Source: Thermotogaceae bacterium (GTDB taxonomy: Bacteria; Thermotogota; Thermotogae; Thermotogales; Thermotogaceae). Taken from it: 64,000 bases of DNA. Where the stretch lies: the NCBI GenBank assembly GCA_027077795.1, contig JALWTT010000006.1, forward strand, positions 248,001-312,000. The letters run 5' to 3'. The first letter of the stretch is position 1, and each line of letters starts with the position of its first letter. Position numbers and translations under genes: made by a program. Shown one piece after another: positions 26,510 through 34,420 of this stretch. The notes under the pieces are model-generated. The model worked only from the letters and a program-made list of their open reading frames with translations. It had not been told where the DNA came from and searched no databases.

Positions 26510-28440
26510 ACTTCGACAAGATCTTCTGGGATCTTGTCGACAAAACTCTCTCCTCTCGACCAAGCTATTCTGTTACCGATGTAAGGCCTTCTGGATCCCA
26601 GCGTTTGATGAACTATGTAAAGCTCATCTTTTGCCCGAGTTATGGCAACGTAGAAAAGCCTTTCCTCTTCATCTGAGTTTCCTTCACTTATAGCTAAATA
26701 GTTTGGAAAATCTCCAGGGTTCACCGATATCACGAAAACAACCTTCCACTCCAATCCCTTGGCCTGATGAACAGTTGAGAGTGTAACCTTGTCCTTGTCA
26801 TCTTCAAAGGGTCTCGGACCGACATCTTCTGAGGTTGTTATATCGGATAGAAATCTCTCCAGAGAATCGTATCTAGAGGCGATCTCAGCGAGCATTCTTA
26901 CGTCTTCTTTCCTCTCCCTGGCATTCTCGTAGGTGTAGTCCAGATAATCTGAGTAAAACTCGTCCATGAGCAGTTCAATGATTTCAGACGGATTTTCTGA
27001 TTTTCTGAGAGTTGTGATAACCTCAGACAGCTTTTCAAGTCCTTTTTTAGATTTTCCACCGAAAGATTTAAGGGCCTCTGTGTAATCTTTTCCACCATCC
27101 ACCGCTTTTGCCACACTTATCGCCACCTTGGAAGCCGTCACATCACCTACACCATCGAAAAGTTTCGTTGCCCTCACCCACGAGACCAGATCCAGCGGAT
27201 TCTGGAGTATCTTCAAAAACGCTAGAACATCTTTAACATGAGCAGTTTCCGTGAATTTTAAACCTGAGAGCACCTTGTGTGGAATTCTTCTAAAAGTGAG
27301 CTCCATTTCGAGCCTCATCGAGTGGCTGTGTGATCTGTAAAGAACGGCTATGTCGTCAGGTGAGATTCCGTTGGAAATCAGTTCTTCTATTCTTTGGACC
27401 ACGAACAGCGCTTGTTCTTCATCGTCGAATGTTTCCACCACTATGGGTTTTTTATCACCTTTTCTAACAGATCGGAGTTCTTTTTTAACCGCTCTTTTTG
27501 GTATCATTCGGTTGATCAAATCGACTATCTTGTCGGTGCTTCTGTAGTTTGTTTGTATCCTGAAGACCAAAGTTTCACCAGAGTTTATGAAATCCTCTAC
27601 GTTCTCAAACCTGGCTCCCCTGAAGGAGTATATACTCTGAGCATCATCCCCAACGACGAATATGTTCCCATGAACCTTCGCAAGCCTTTCGGCTATCAGG
27701 TATTGGACGACGTTCGTGTCCTGGAACTCATCCACCAGTATCCATTTGAATCTTCTCGATAGTGATTTCTCAACATCTGGGTTCTCCTCGAGAAGGCGCA
27801 AAAGATTTACCAGGAGGTCGTCGTAATCCATAACATTTTGTTTCACCTTTTCCTCTGTATACGTCTGGAACACCTCTTTGATGATGTCCAGCGCCTCCAT
27901 GAACCTCGGATTTTTCGCTCTAACGGCCTCTTCCAAAGAGCATAGGGTGTTCATCATATAAGAGTGGATGGAGAAGAGCACACCTTTTTTCGGGAGCGCT
28001 CTTTTGAGGTCCAAGGGGAGCCTCTCAGAGACTATAGATCGTGCGTGTCCCATGAGGGTTTCAGCATCATGCCGATCGAGGATAGTGTAGTTGTTTTCAT
28101 ATCCCACGAGTTTGGCGTATTTCCGCAGCAGGTGATTTGAAACGCTGTGAAAAGTTCCAGCTATCATCTCTTTGAGATCTCTTCCCGTGACGTTTCTAGC
28201 TCTGTCTATCATTTCCTTAGCCGCAGCTCTTGTGAAGGTCATCAGGAGTATTTCAGATGGGGAAACCCCTTGTGATATCAAATGAACTATCTTGTAAGTT
28301 ATGACTCTGGTTTTTCCAGAGCCGGGTCCGGCTATAACTATGGACCTTCCCTTAGAGTTCAGAACGGCGTTTTTCTGTTCTTCATCCAGATCTTTGAAAA
28401 TCCTCTCTGGCACCGGTTTTGGTTTCAAAATATATTTCAC
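26494..28440 (-). CDS. UvrD/PcrA-type superfamily 1 DNA helicase
   Basis: A 648-residue ATP-dependent 3'-5' DNA helicase used in repair and replication restart. Motif I is AGPGSGKTRVITYK (about 37-50), Ia is LLMTFTRAAAKEM, II is ILVDEFQDTN, III is VGDDAQSIYSFRGA, IV-V include LSTVHQAKGLEWKVVF, and VI is RLFYVAITRAKDELYI. It is shorter than Escherichia coli UvrD (720). It overlaps the double-HAD gene upstream by ATGA and nadE downstream. Rep and PcrA cannot be separated from UvrD by sequence here. Confidence 0.94.
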   Translation of the reverse strand: MKYILKPKPVPERIFKDLDEEQKNAVLNSKGRSIVIAGPGSGKTRVITYKIVHLISQGVSPSEILLMTFTRAAAKEMIDRARNVTGRDLKEMIAGTFHSVSNHLLRKYAKLVGYENNYTILDRHDAETLMGHARSIVSERLPLDLKRALPKKGVLFSIHSYMMNTLCSLEEAVRAKNPRFMEALDIIKEVFQTYTEEKVKQNVMDYDDLLVNLLRLLEENPDVEKSLSRRFKWILVDEFQDTNVVQYLIAERLAKVHGNIFVVGDDAQSIYSFRGARFENVEDFINSGETLVFRIQTNYRSTDKIVDLINRMIPKRAVKKELRSVRKGDKKPIVVETFDDEEQALFVVQRIEELISNGISPDDIAVLYRSHSHSMRLEMELTFRRIPHKVLSGLKFTETAHVKDVLAFLKILQNPLDLVSWVRATKLFDGVGDVTASKVAISVAKAVDGGKDYTEALKSFGGKSKKGLEKLSEVITTLRKSENPSEIIELLMDEFYSDYLDYTYENARERKEDVRMLAEIASRYDSLERFLSDITTSEDVGPRPFEDDKDKVTLSTVHQAKGLEWKVVFVISVNPGDFPNYLAISEGNSDEEERLFYVAITRAKDELYIVHQTLGSRRPYIGNRIAWSRGESFVDKIPEDLVEVWEVG

Positions 28441-29462
28441 GTCCGATCATTCCCCTCCTTGGATACGCACGGCTTTTTGACTATCAGCTTTGAGAATATC
28501 TTTTCCACAAGCCGGTTAATCTTTGTAATTGGAGCTTCCTCTTTCTTGATCGGTTCAACCTTTATGGTGTATGCTCCCATGCTGTTCCCAAAGACCACAT
28601 CAGTGAGAAGTTGATCTCCTATGACGACCGTTTTCCTGGGATCAAACTCCATTTCCTTTAGAATCTTTTTCACCTTCAAAGCCAACGGCTTATAAGATTT
28701 CCAAATTATCTCGACATCTGTTTTCACATTTCTCGGCTTCCCATTGGAGACGATCAAAATTGTGGCTTTCTTCCTCAGATCTTCGAGTAGCCTTTCATTC
28801 TCTTCAAGCATCTCATCGCTTCTCCAAGGTGCAAGCGTGTTGTCGAAATCGAATATAAAGACTTTGAAACCGTGTTTCAAAAGTCCGTTGAAATCTATGT
28901 CTGATATGGACTTTTTCCATTCATTTGGAGACATGAGAGTACCCATCCTGAAAACCCACCCTACTGTGAAAAAGAAAATGCCATATAAGATCATGCTTAG
29001 GAAAGCGATGACCTTCTTGTAAGCTCTGAGTGTTTTCCACAGAAGTGGCTGCACCATTATCGTATACATTCCAAGGCGATTTCCAACTAAAACATCTGTT
29101 AGGAAAAGGTCACCTATTATCACGCTCTTTTTCTCGTTTATTCCCTTATCTTCTATTATCTCCTTTAATTTCTTGATAGAAGGTTTTCCAACACTCCAGT
29201 ATATCTCAATCCATGGGAGCTTGCTTTTCAGATGATCGACTCTCTCCTTCTTGGCATTTGTCACTATAAAAACCCTGGCCCCTCTCTCTTTTAAGTATCG
29301 GAATATCTCAACCACTTCCTCCCTTATTCTCAGTTCTCCCCAAGGGGCCAAAGTGAAGTCATAGTCGAAGAAGAAATTTTCAAATCCAGATTTCAGGAGC
29401 CGATCGTAGTCGACATCCTCTATACTTTTGACGTGCTCAACTGGAAAGAGTTTACCCAGCAC
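28437..29462 (-). CDS. Tandem YqeG-type HAD phosphatase protein
   Basis: A 341-residue protein made of two HAD class IIIA domains. Domain 1 (about 20-145) has DYDFTLAPW, a TN motif and GDLFLTDV; domain 2 (about 195-320) has DFDNTLAPW, SNGK and GDQLLTDV. Both keep the DxDxT nucleophile/acid pair, Lys and GDxxxTD metal motif, so both may be active. A hydrophobic stretch at about 157-177 separates them and could anchor the protein to the membrane. The YqeG/mitochondrial PGP phosphatase family dephosphorylates phosphatidylglycerophosphate in some organisms; that role is only suggested here. It starts at GTG 29462 within the end of the DUF4911 gene. Confidence 0.82.
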   Translation of the reverse strand: MLGKLFPVEHVKSIEDVDYDRLLKSGFENFFFDYDFTLAPWGELRIREEVVEIFRYLKERGARVFIVTNAKKERVDHLKSKLPWIEIYWSVGKPSIKKLKEIIEDKGINEKKSVIIGDLFLTDVLVGNRLGMYTIMVQPLLWKTLRAYKKVIAFLSMILYGIFFFTVGWVFRMGTLMSPNEWKKSISDIDFNGLLKHGFKVFIFDFDNTLAPWRSDEMLEENERLLEDLRKKATILIVSNGKPRNVKTDVEIIWKSYKPLALKVKKILKEMEFDPRKTVVIGDQLLTDVVFGNSMGAYTIKVEPIKKEEAPITKINRLVEKIFSKLIVKKPCVSKEGNDRT

Positions 29463-29685
29463 TTCCTGGGTTCACCTCTATGCTGGCGATTTCAAAAGGG
29501 ACAACCTCCCGAACCCCTTCCAGGAGTTCGAGAAGGTCATCCTTCAGGTCGGAAGGTACGATCAGTCTCAGCAAACCGTTTTCGTACTTTCTTATGTTCA
29601 CCAGATTGTCCTCAACTTCCACGATATAGCTCAAATCGTGGATTTTCTCCCTCTCTATTTTTAGGTATACGTCGAATTCCTTCAC
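29452..29685 (-). CDS. Small DUF4911-like protein
   Basis: A 77-residue acidic cytoplasmic protein, probably DUF4911, of unknown function. It begins with alternating strand residues (FDVYLKIEREKI) and continues with two further strand-helix units, which could form a small ferredoxin-like fold. It overlaps rex by ATGA at its start and the double-HAD gene at its end. These overlaps make it a credible gene despite its size. Confidence 0.65.
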   Translation of the reverse strand: MKEFDVYLKIEREKIHDLSYIVEVEDNLVNIRKYENGLLRLIVPSDLKDDLLELLEGVREVVPFEIASIEVNPGSAG

Positions 29686-30308
29686 GCCTTTCCCTTCCTC
29701 TTGATTATCTGGAACGCCAGGGATTTGAGAGAAGCTGTGAAATCCACATTTTCGACGGGAATAGACACCTTTATGACTCTCGCTGAGAAGTTCAGAATTC
29801 CTCCTACTCCCGCTTCCTCCACGGCCTTGGCGGCATCTTGTGCAGAATCAGCTGGCACGCACAGTATCGCTATCTTCACGTCATTTTCTTCCACGAATTT
29901 TTTCAGGTCACTCATATGCATTATCTCTAGGTTTCCAAACTTTTTTCCGATCTTTCTTCCATCTGTGTCGAACATTCCGACGATTTCAAAGCCTTGTTGT
30001 TGGAGGGGCTTGTGCCCTGCTATAGCTTTTCCCAGGTTCCCAGCTCCTATCACCACTGCTCTCCACTTCTGGCCTATTCCGAGGATTTCTTCCAGCCTTT
30101 CTCTCAGGTTTTCCACCTTGTAGCCAACGCCACGCTTCCCGAATCCTCCGAAGTAAGAGAGGTCTTTCCTAATTTGGCAAGCCTTTATTCCCAACCTCCT
30201 TGCGAGTTCTTTACTCGATGTGTACTCTTTTCCTTCTCCTTTCATCCTCTCGAGACATCTGTAATAAACCACCAGGCGCCTTATAACTGGCCTTGGGATT
30301 TTCTCCAC
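29682..30308 (-). CDS. rex: Redox-sensing transcriptional repressor Rex
   Basis: A 208-residue NADH/NAD+-responsive repressor. The N-terminal winged helix (about 1-80) includes SSKELARRLGIKACQIRKDLSYFGGFGKRGVGY, the recognition region conserved in Rex. The Rossmann domain starts with VVIGAGNLGKAIAGH (about 87-101). The C-terminal helix that swaps between subunits is present. The start is GTG 30308 after GGTGATATC. It is co-transcribed with leuS upstream and with nadE and an alcohol dehydrogenase downstream. An imperfect Rex-like palindrome lies in front of leuS. Confidence 0.96.
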   Translation of the reverse strand: MEKIPRPVIRRLVVYYRCLERMKGEGKEYTSSKELARRLGIKACQIRKDLSYFGGFGKRGVGYKVENLRERLEEILGIGQKWRAVVIGAGNLGKAIAGHKPLQQQGFEIVGMFDTDGRKIGKKFGNLEIMHMSDLKKFVEENDVKIAILCVPADSAQDAAKAVEEAGVGGILNFSARVIKVSIPVENVDFTASLKSLAFQIIKRKGKA

Positions 30309-30317
30309 GATATCACC

Positions 30318-32798
30318 TCACATGACTATATTTGCTATTCTTCCCTTTATGTAAACAACCTTCTTGGGTTTCTTTCCGTTGAGGATGTTTCTGATCTTCT
30401 CCCTGCTTAGAACAATCTCTTTTACCTCCTCTTCTGAGGCGTCGGCCGGCATCGTGACTCTATCCCTGACCTTCCCATTCACAAGGATCGCTATCTCCAC
30501 TTCTTCTACCTTCAGCGCTTCCTCATCCCAGCTTGGCCATTCTTTGAGCATGACGCTCCCTTCGTATCCCAAATCGGCGTTTAGCTCGTCCGCCATGTGT
30601 GGTGCGAATGGTGAAAGTATGAGCACCAAATTCTCCACGATCTCTCTCAGAAGTTCCAGATTCCATTCCTCTTCTGAAACACTGTCAAGGTATTCCCTGG
30701 TGGAATTCACCAGTTCCATCAGACCACTGATAGCAGTGTTGAACTTAAATCCGCCCTCTATATCCTCTGTGATCTTCTTTATCATCTGATGGAGTTTCCT
30801 TCTAAGATTTCTTTCCTTTTTGCCTTTTAACTTTGGCCTCCCGCTGATCTTTACGTCTCTGACCTTCTCTATGATCCTTTGAGAAGTGTTCCAGAGCCTC
30901 TTCACGAATCTATGAACTCCTTCAATTCCTGCATCACTCCATTCGGCATCTTTTTCCGGCGGAGCCATGAACAGGATGTACATTCTGAGTGTATCCGCAC
31001 CGTACTTCTCTATCATCTCATCTGGTGACACAATGTTACCCTTGGATTTACTCATCTTCGCACCATCTTTGTATATCATACCCTGTGTGAACAAGTTCTC
31101 GAAAGGCTCGTCCACGGCGACATAGCCTATGTCGTGCAGGAACTTGTTTATGAACCTCGAGTACATGAGATGAAGAACAGCATGCTCCACACCGCCTATA
31201 TATTGATCAACTGGCATCCACGCCTCAGCATCCTTCACGTCAAAAGGTTTACCATCCTCGTGAGGATTTATGTACCTCAGGTAGTACCATGAGGAATCGA
31301 CGAATGTATCCATGGTGTCCACTTCTCTTTTTGCCGGACCCCCGCACCTTGGACAAGTGGTGTTCAAGAACCCTTCATGGTACGTGAGCGGCGATTGACC
31401 TGTCGGTTTGAATTCCACGTCGAACGGAAGTTTCACCGGGAGCTGATCCTCAGGGACCGGAACAATTCCACACTTTTCACAGTAGACCACCGGTATGGGA
31501 GCACCCCAGTACCTCTGTCTTGATATCAGCCAATCCCTGAGCTTGTACTGAACGGATCTCTTTCCAATGCCTTCTCTTTCAAGCCACTCCACGATCTTCG
31601 GAATGGCTTCCTCAGAGGAGAGGCCACTGAACTTTCCGGAATCCACCAGTATTCCCTTTTCCGTGAATGCTTTTTCCATCTCCTCCACATTTAAGTTCGA
31701 CCCGTCTTTTGGCTTTATCACGATTTTTATAGGCAAGTTGTATTTTTGGGCGAATTCAAAGTCTCTTTGATCATGTGCTGGAACCGCCATTATGGCACCT
31801 GTTCCATATTCCATCAAGATATAGTTAGCAGTATATATGGGAACTTTTTCACCATTTACGGGGTTTATCGCATATCTCCCCAGGAAGAAACCTTCCTTCT
31901 CGGCGTTCTCTGCAACCCTTATGAACCTGTCCTGTTGGCTGACTTTGGAAAGGAACTCCTTGAGACCCTGCCTTCGTTCTTCTGCGACTATCTGTTCCAC
32001 GAGTGGAGATTCTGGAGCGATACCCATGAATGTAACACCCCAGAGTGTATCAGGCCTTGTTGTGAATATCCTTATTTTTACATCTGTGCCTTCCACTGGA
32101 AAATCCACTTCAGCTCCTTCGCTCTTTCCGATCCAGTTTCTCTGCATCGTTTTTACATGTTCTGGCCACCCATTCAATTTATCCAAGCCCTCGAGAAGTT
32201 TTTCGGCGTAGTCGGTTATCTTGAAGAACCACTGATCAAGATATTTTATGGTGACTGGTGTTCCACACCTTTCGCATTTTCCATCCTTGACTTGCTCGTT
32301 GGCTAAAACGGTTTTGCAGTTTGGACACCAGTTAACTGCTGCTTTCTTCTTATACGCAAGGCCGTGCTCGTAAAGTTTTAAGAAGAGCCATTGAGTCCAT
32401 TTGTAGTACTCATCCGTGTGAGTGGCAATTTCTCTGTCCCAATCATAGCTTATTCCAAGCTTTTTAATCTGATTTTTGATGGTTTCTATGTTCTTCTCTG
32501 TCCATATTTTGGGGTGGATGTTGTGCTTTATCGCGGCGTTCTCCGCGGGGAGCCCAAAAGAATCATAACCAAACGGATGTAGAACATTGAACCCTCTCAT
32601 TCTCTTGTACCTCGCGACTATATCACCCATGACGTAGTTTTTGACATGTCCAACGTGTATCGTTCCTGAAGGATAGGGGAACATAACCAGAACATAATAT
32701 TTCGGTTTGTCCGATTTCTGAGGAGTTTTGAATAAACCCTTCTCCTCCCAGTATCGCTGCCATTTGGGTTCTATGAGATCCGGCCTGTATTCTTTCAC
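30318..32798 (-). CDS. leuS: Leucyl-tRNA synthetase
   Basis: Class I synthetase charging tRNA-Leu, 826 residues, bacterial form. The HIGH motif appears in PYPSGTIHVGH (about 42-52) and KMSKS in GAKMSKSKGNIVSP (about 574). A zinc-knuckle region CPNC...CERCG lies at about 157-179, and the CP1 editing domain includes the TTRPDTLWGVTFMG stretch. GTG 32798 follows GGAGGTGATC. It is the first gene of the minus-strand operon that continues through rex. Confidence 0.97.
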   Translation of the reverse strand: MKEYRPDLIEPKWQRYWEEKGLFKTPQKSDKPKYYVLVMFPYPSGTIHVGHVKNYVMGDIVARYKRMRGFNVLHPFGYDSFGLPAENAAIKHNIHPKIWTEKNIETIKNQIKKLGISYDWDREIATHTDEYYKWTQWLFLKLYEHGLAYKKKAAVNWCPNCKTVLANEQVKDGKCERCGTPVTIKYLDQWFFKITDYAEKLLEGLDKLNGWPEHVKTMQRNWIGKSEGAEVDFPVEGTDVKIRIFTTRPDTLWGVTFMGIAPESPLVEQIVAEERRQGLKEFLSKVSQQDRFIRVAENAEKEGFFLGRYAINPVNGEKVPIYTANYILMEYGTGAIMAVPAHDQRDFEFAQKYNLPIKIVIKPKDGSNLNVEEMEKAFTEKGILVDSGKFSGLSSEEAIPKIVEWLEREGIGKRSVQYKLRDWLISRQRYWGAPIPVVYCEKCGIVPVPEDQLPVKLPFDVEFKPTGQSPLTYHEGFLNTTCPRCGGPAKREVDTMDTFVDSSWYYLRYINPHEDGKPFDVKDAEAWMPVDQYIGGVEHAVLHLMYSRFINKFLHDIGYVAVDEPFENLFTQGMIYKDGAKMSKSKGNIVSPDEMIEKYGADTLRMYILFMAPPEKDAEWSDAGIEGVHRFVKRLWNTSQRIIEKVRDVKISGRPKLKGKKERNLRRKLHQMIKKITEDIEGGFKFNTAISGLMELVNSTREYLDSVSEEEWNLELLREIVENLVLILSPFAPHMADELNADLGYEGSVMLKEWPSWDEEALKVEEVEIAILVNGKVRDRVTMPADASEEEVKEIVLSREKIRNILNGKKPKKVVYIKGRIANIVM

Positions 32799-32827
32799 TC
32801 TGAGATCACCTCCAGATTGACATCGAA

Positions 32828-32836
32828 ATTATATCA
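32828..32836 (-). promoter_or_regulatory. Extended -10 of the leuS-rex operon
   Basis: TGATATAAT on the minus strand, a perfect -10 with TGn, 30 nt before the leuS start. TTGTGA at 32854-32859 could serve as a weak -35 (20-nt spacer) and is also the proximal arm of a Rex-like palindrome. Confidence 0.65.
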
Positions 32837-32840
32837 GAAC

Positions 32841-32859
32841 TTGGGAATTAATTTCACAA
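32841..32859. promoter_or_regulatory. Candidate Rex operator
   Basis: On the minus strand the sequence is TTGTGAAATTAATTCCCAA. The arms TTGTGAA and TTCCCAA differ at one pair from the Rex-type inverted repeat TTGTGAA-N-TTCACAA, and the spacer is 5 instead of 4. It overlaps the -35 region of the leuS-rex promoter, as expected for autorepression. This is an inference from the motif. Confidence 0.4.
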
Positions 32860-32889
32860 TCTTTTTAAGTATATTGTTTCATTGAAAGG

Positions 32890-33450
32890 TTAAATCCTAT
32901 GTGCATATCGTTTTGACATTCTATCACCTTTTTTCATCTGAAAAACCCCAAGAGCGTTCACAAGTGAATGAAAAACGATAGCTGGGAGGATAGACCCACT
33001 TTGAAGTGTCACAACTCCCATTATCCATCCCACCATGAACCTGGCGAAAAACGGATACACGGAAAATTTTTCGGCCCCGGATATTACGTTGGTTATGTGA
33101 GCCGCGGAGAAAAGAATGGCGGATATCGAGATGCCAAGATCTTTCAGGAGGCACCATCTGAACAGTATTTCCTCAGAGACTGGTAACAAGAATACAGCTA
33201 CTATGGTGAATGACAGGTTATGGGGAAAGTGGTACTCCTCTCCCTCTGACATCAAAAATGGAACGGCCATGAGCATCAGACTCAAAGAGAACGGAGAAGG
33301 TCTTAAAGACATGTTGGCCATCTTCCCCATGATCACCATGGATCCGAAGAGTGCTAAACCCTCCACCAATATCTGAGTGGAAGGTTGAAGCCTTTTCGTC
33401 ATATAGGCAACCACCACCATCACTATGAAATAAATCGCAAGGCATAGCAT
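32890..33450 (-). CDS. CPBP-family intramembrane metalloprotease
   Basis: A 186-residue polytopic membrane protein of the CAAX-protease/bacteriocin-processing (Abi) family. The first motif is SEEILFRW (the Glu-Glu-xxx-Arg pair), followed by FSAAHITN and HSLVNALG, which supply the His residues of the active site. About five or six membrane segments are visible. ATG 33450 is chosen because AAAGGAG precedes it by 7 nt; an ATG at 33471 has no Shine-Dalgarno. It is divergent from the ABC importer. Substrate unknown. Confidence 0.85.
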   Translation of the reverse strand: MLCLAIYFIVMVVVAYMTKRLQPSTQILVEGLALFGSMVIMGKMANMSLRPSPFSLSLMLMAVPFLMSEGEEYHFPHNLSFTIVAVFLLPVSEEILFRWCLLKDLGISISAILFSAAHITNVISGAEKFSVYPFFARFMVGWIMGVVTLQSGSILPAIVFHSLVNALGVFQMKKGDRMSKRYAHRI

Positions 33451-33485
33451 ACGAGTTCTCCTTTCAACCATAGTGAAAGTAAAGC

Positions 33486-33514
33486 TTCACATTATCACCT
33501 GTTCATTCTATAAT
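33486..33514 (+). promoter_or_regulatory. Promoter of the Opp/Dpp importer operon
   Basis: TTCACA at 33486-33491, 17-nt spacer, perfect TATAAT at 33509-33514. The TTCAC also forms an inverted repeat with GTGAA at 33473-33477, a possible operator half. Confidence 0.65.
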
Positions 33515-33517
33515 AAA

Positions 33518-33530
33518 CCCCCGAAGGGGG
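33518..33530. repeat. GC-rich palindrome at the importer transcription start
   Basis: CCCCCGAAGGGGG, a perfect 5-bp inverted repeat. The right arm doubles as the Shine-Dalgarno of the first importer gene. With the predicted start near 33521 only part of it would be in the mRNA, so it would act as DNA rather than as an RNA hairpin unless transcription begins upstream. Confidence 0.5.
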
Positions 33531-33537
33531 TATGGGC

Positions 33538-34416
33538 TTGCCTGAGCTGGAGAAGTTCGTGTCCTACAGAATAGGAAGAATCCTCAAAGAGCTCTTTGGA
33601 AGTAGTACCGGTTGGATAACATTCCTTGGTCTCATGATCCTCCTGTTCTATACTGTGCTAGCCGTCTTTGCGCCTTATATAGCACCTTATAATCCCGTGA
33701 AAAGGGTTGGCAGAGCGCTCCATTCTCCATCAAGTGCCTATAAATTCGGCACAGACAACCTGGGCAGAGATGTTTTAAGTCGGGTTATATACGGTGCCAG
33801 GATAGCACTCATAATAGCGTTTTTATCCGTTGTGATAGCTTCCGCTATAGGGATCCCTCTCGGTTTGATATCCGGTTACATTGGCGGGATATTCGACAGG
33901 TTCATGACTCTCGTTATGGATGCGATGTATTCATTCCCGGGTCTCATATTGGCCATAGCAATTGCAGCACTCCTTGGCCCTGGAATCTTCAACATAGCCA
34001 TATCCATAGCGGTTGTCTATGCTCCGACCTATTTCAAAGTGATAAGGAACCAGGTTACATCTGTTAAAAACGAGCTCTATGTGGAAGCGGCTCGTGCTAT
34101 CGGTGCGAAGAGGTGGGAGATACTCCTCAAGTACATACTCCCAAATGTGTTTCCTTCCGTTGTTGTCGTCCTGTCGATGAACCTTGCAGATGCCATCATG
34201 ACAGAGGCAGGCTTGAGTTTTCTGGGACTTGGAATAGCTCCTCCAACTCCAGATTGGGGGTTTGACTTGTCAAACGGGAGAAGATTCATACTGAGCAGAG
34301 CTTGGTGGGCGCTTTTGTATCCTGGCTTGGCGATAATAACAGTCGTTCTCGGATTTTCCATGTTCAGTGAAGGATTGAACGAGTTTCTGAATCCTAATGT
34401 GAGAGAGAAGAGGTGA
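33538..34416 (+). CDS. dppC: Opp/Dpp-type ABC transporter permease (C subunit)
   Basis: A 292-residue inner-membrane permease. It has an N-terminal cytoplasmic stretch, one membrane segment, the DppC-type GTDNLGRDVLSRVIYGARIAL segment, and the EAA loop (EAARAIGAKRWEILLKYILPNV) that contacts the ATPase subunits. The C-terminal AGLSFLGLGIAPPTPDWGFDL is diagnostic for OppC/DppC. TTG 33538 has better spacing from GGGGG than ATG 33532, which abuts it; both are possible. It is first of five genes in the order permease C, ATPase D, ATPase F, binding protein, permease B. Confidence 0.92.
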   Translation: MPELEKFVSYRIGRILKELFGSSTGWITFLGLMILLFYTVLAVFAPYIAPYNPVKRVGRALHSPSSAYKFGTDNLGRDVLSRVIYGARIALIIAFLSVVIASAIGIPLGLISGYIGGIFDRFMTLVMDAMYSFPGLILAIAIAALLGPGIFNIAISIAVVYAPTYFKVIRNQVTSVKNELYVEAARAIGAKRWEILLKYILPNVFPSVVVVLSMNLADAIMTEAGLSFLGLGIAPPTPDWGFDLSNGRRFILSRAWWALLYPGLAIITVVLGFSMFSEGLNEFLNPNVREKR

Positions 34417-34420
34417 TCTT

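Noticed and set aside
29701-30410. Overlapping plus-strand frames opposite rex
   Set aside because: Ser/Phe/Pro-rich antisense translations with no support; rex is clear on the other strand.
31746-32306. 186-codon plus-strand frame in leuS
   Set aside because: Shadow of the leucyl-tRNA synthetase; composition unlike neighbouring proteins.
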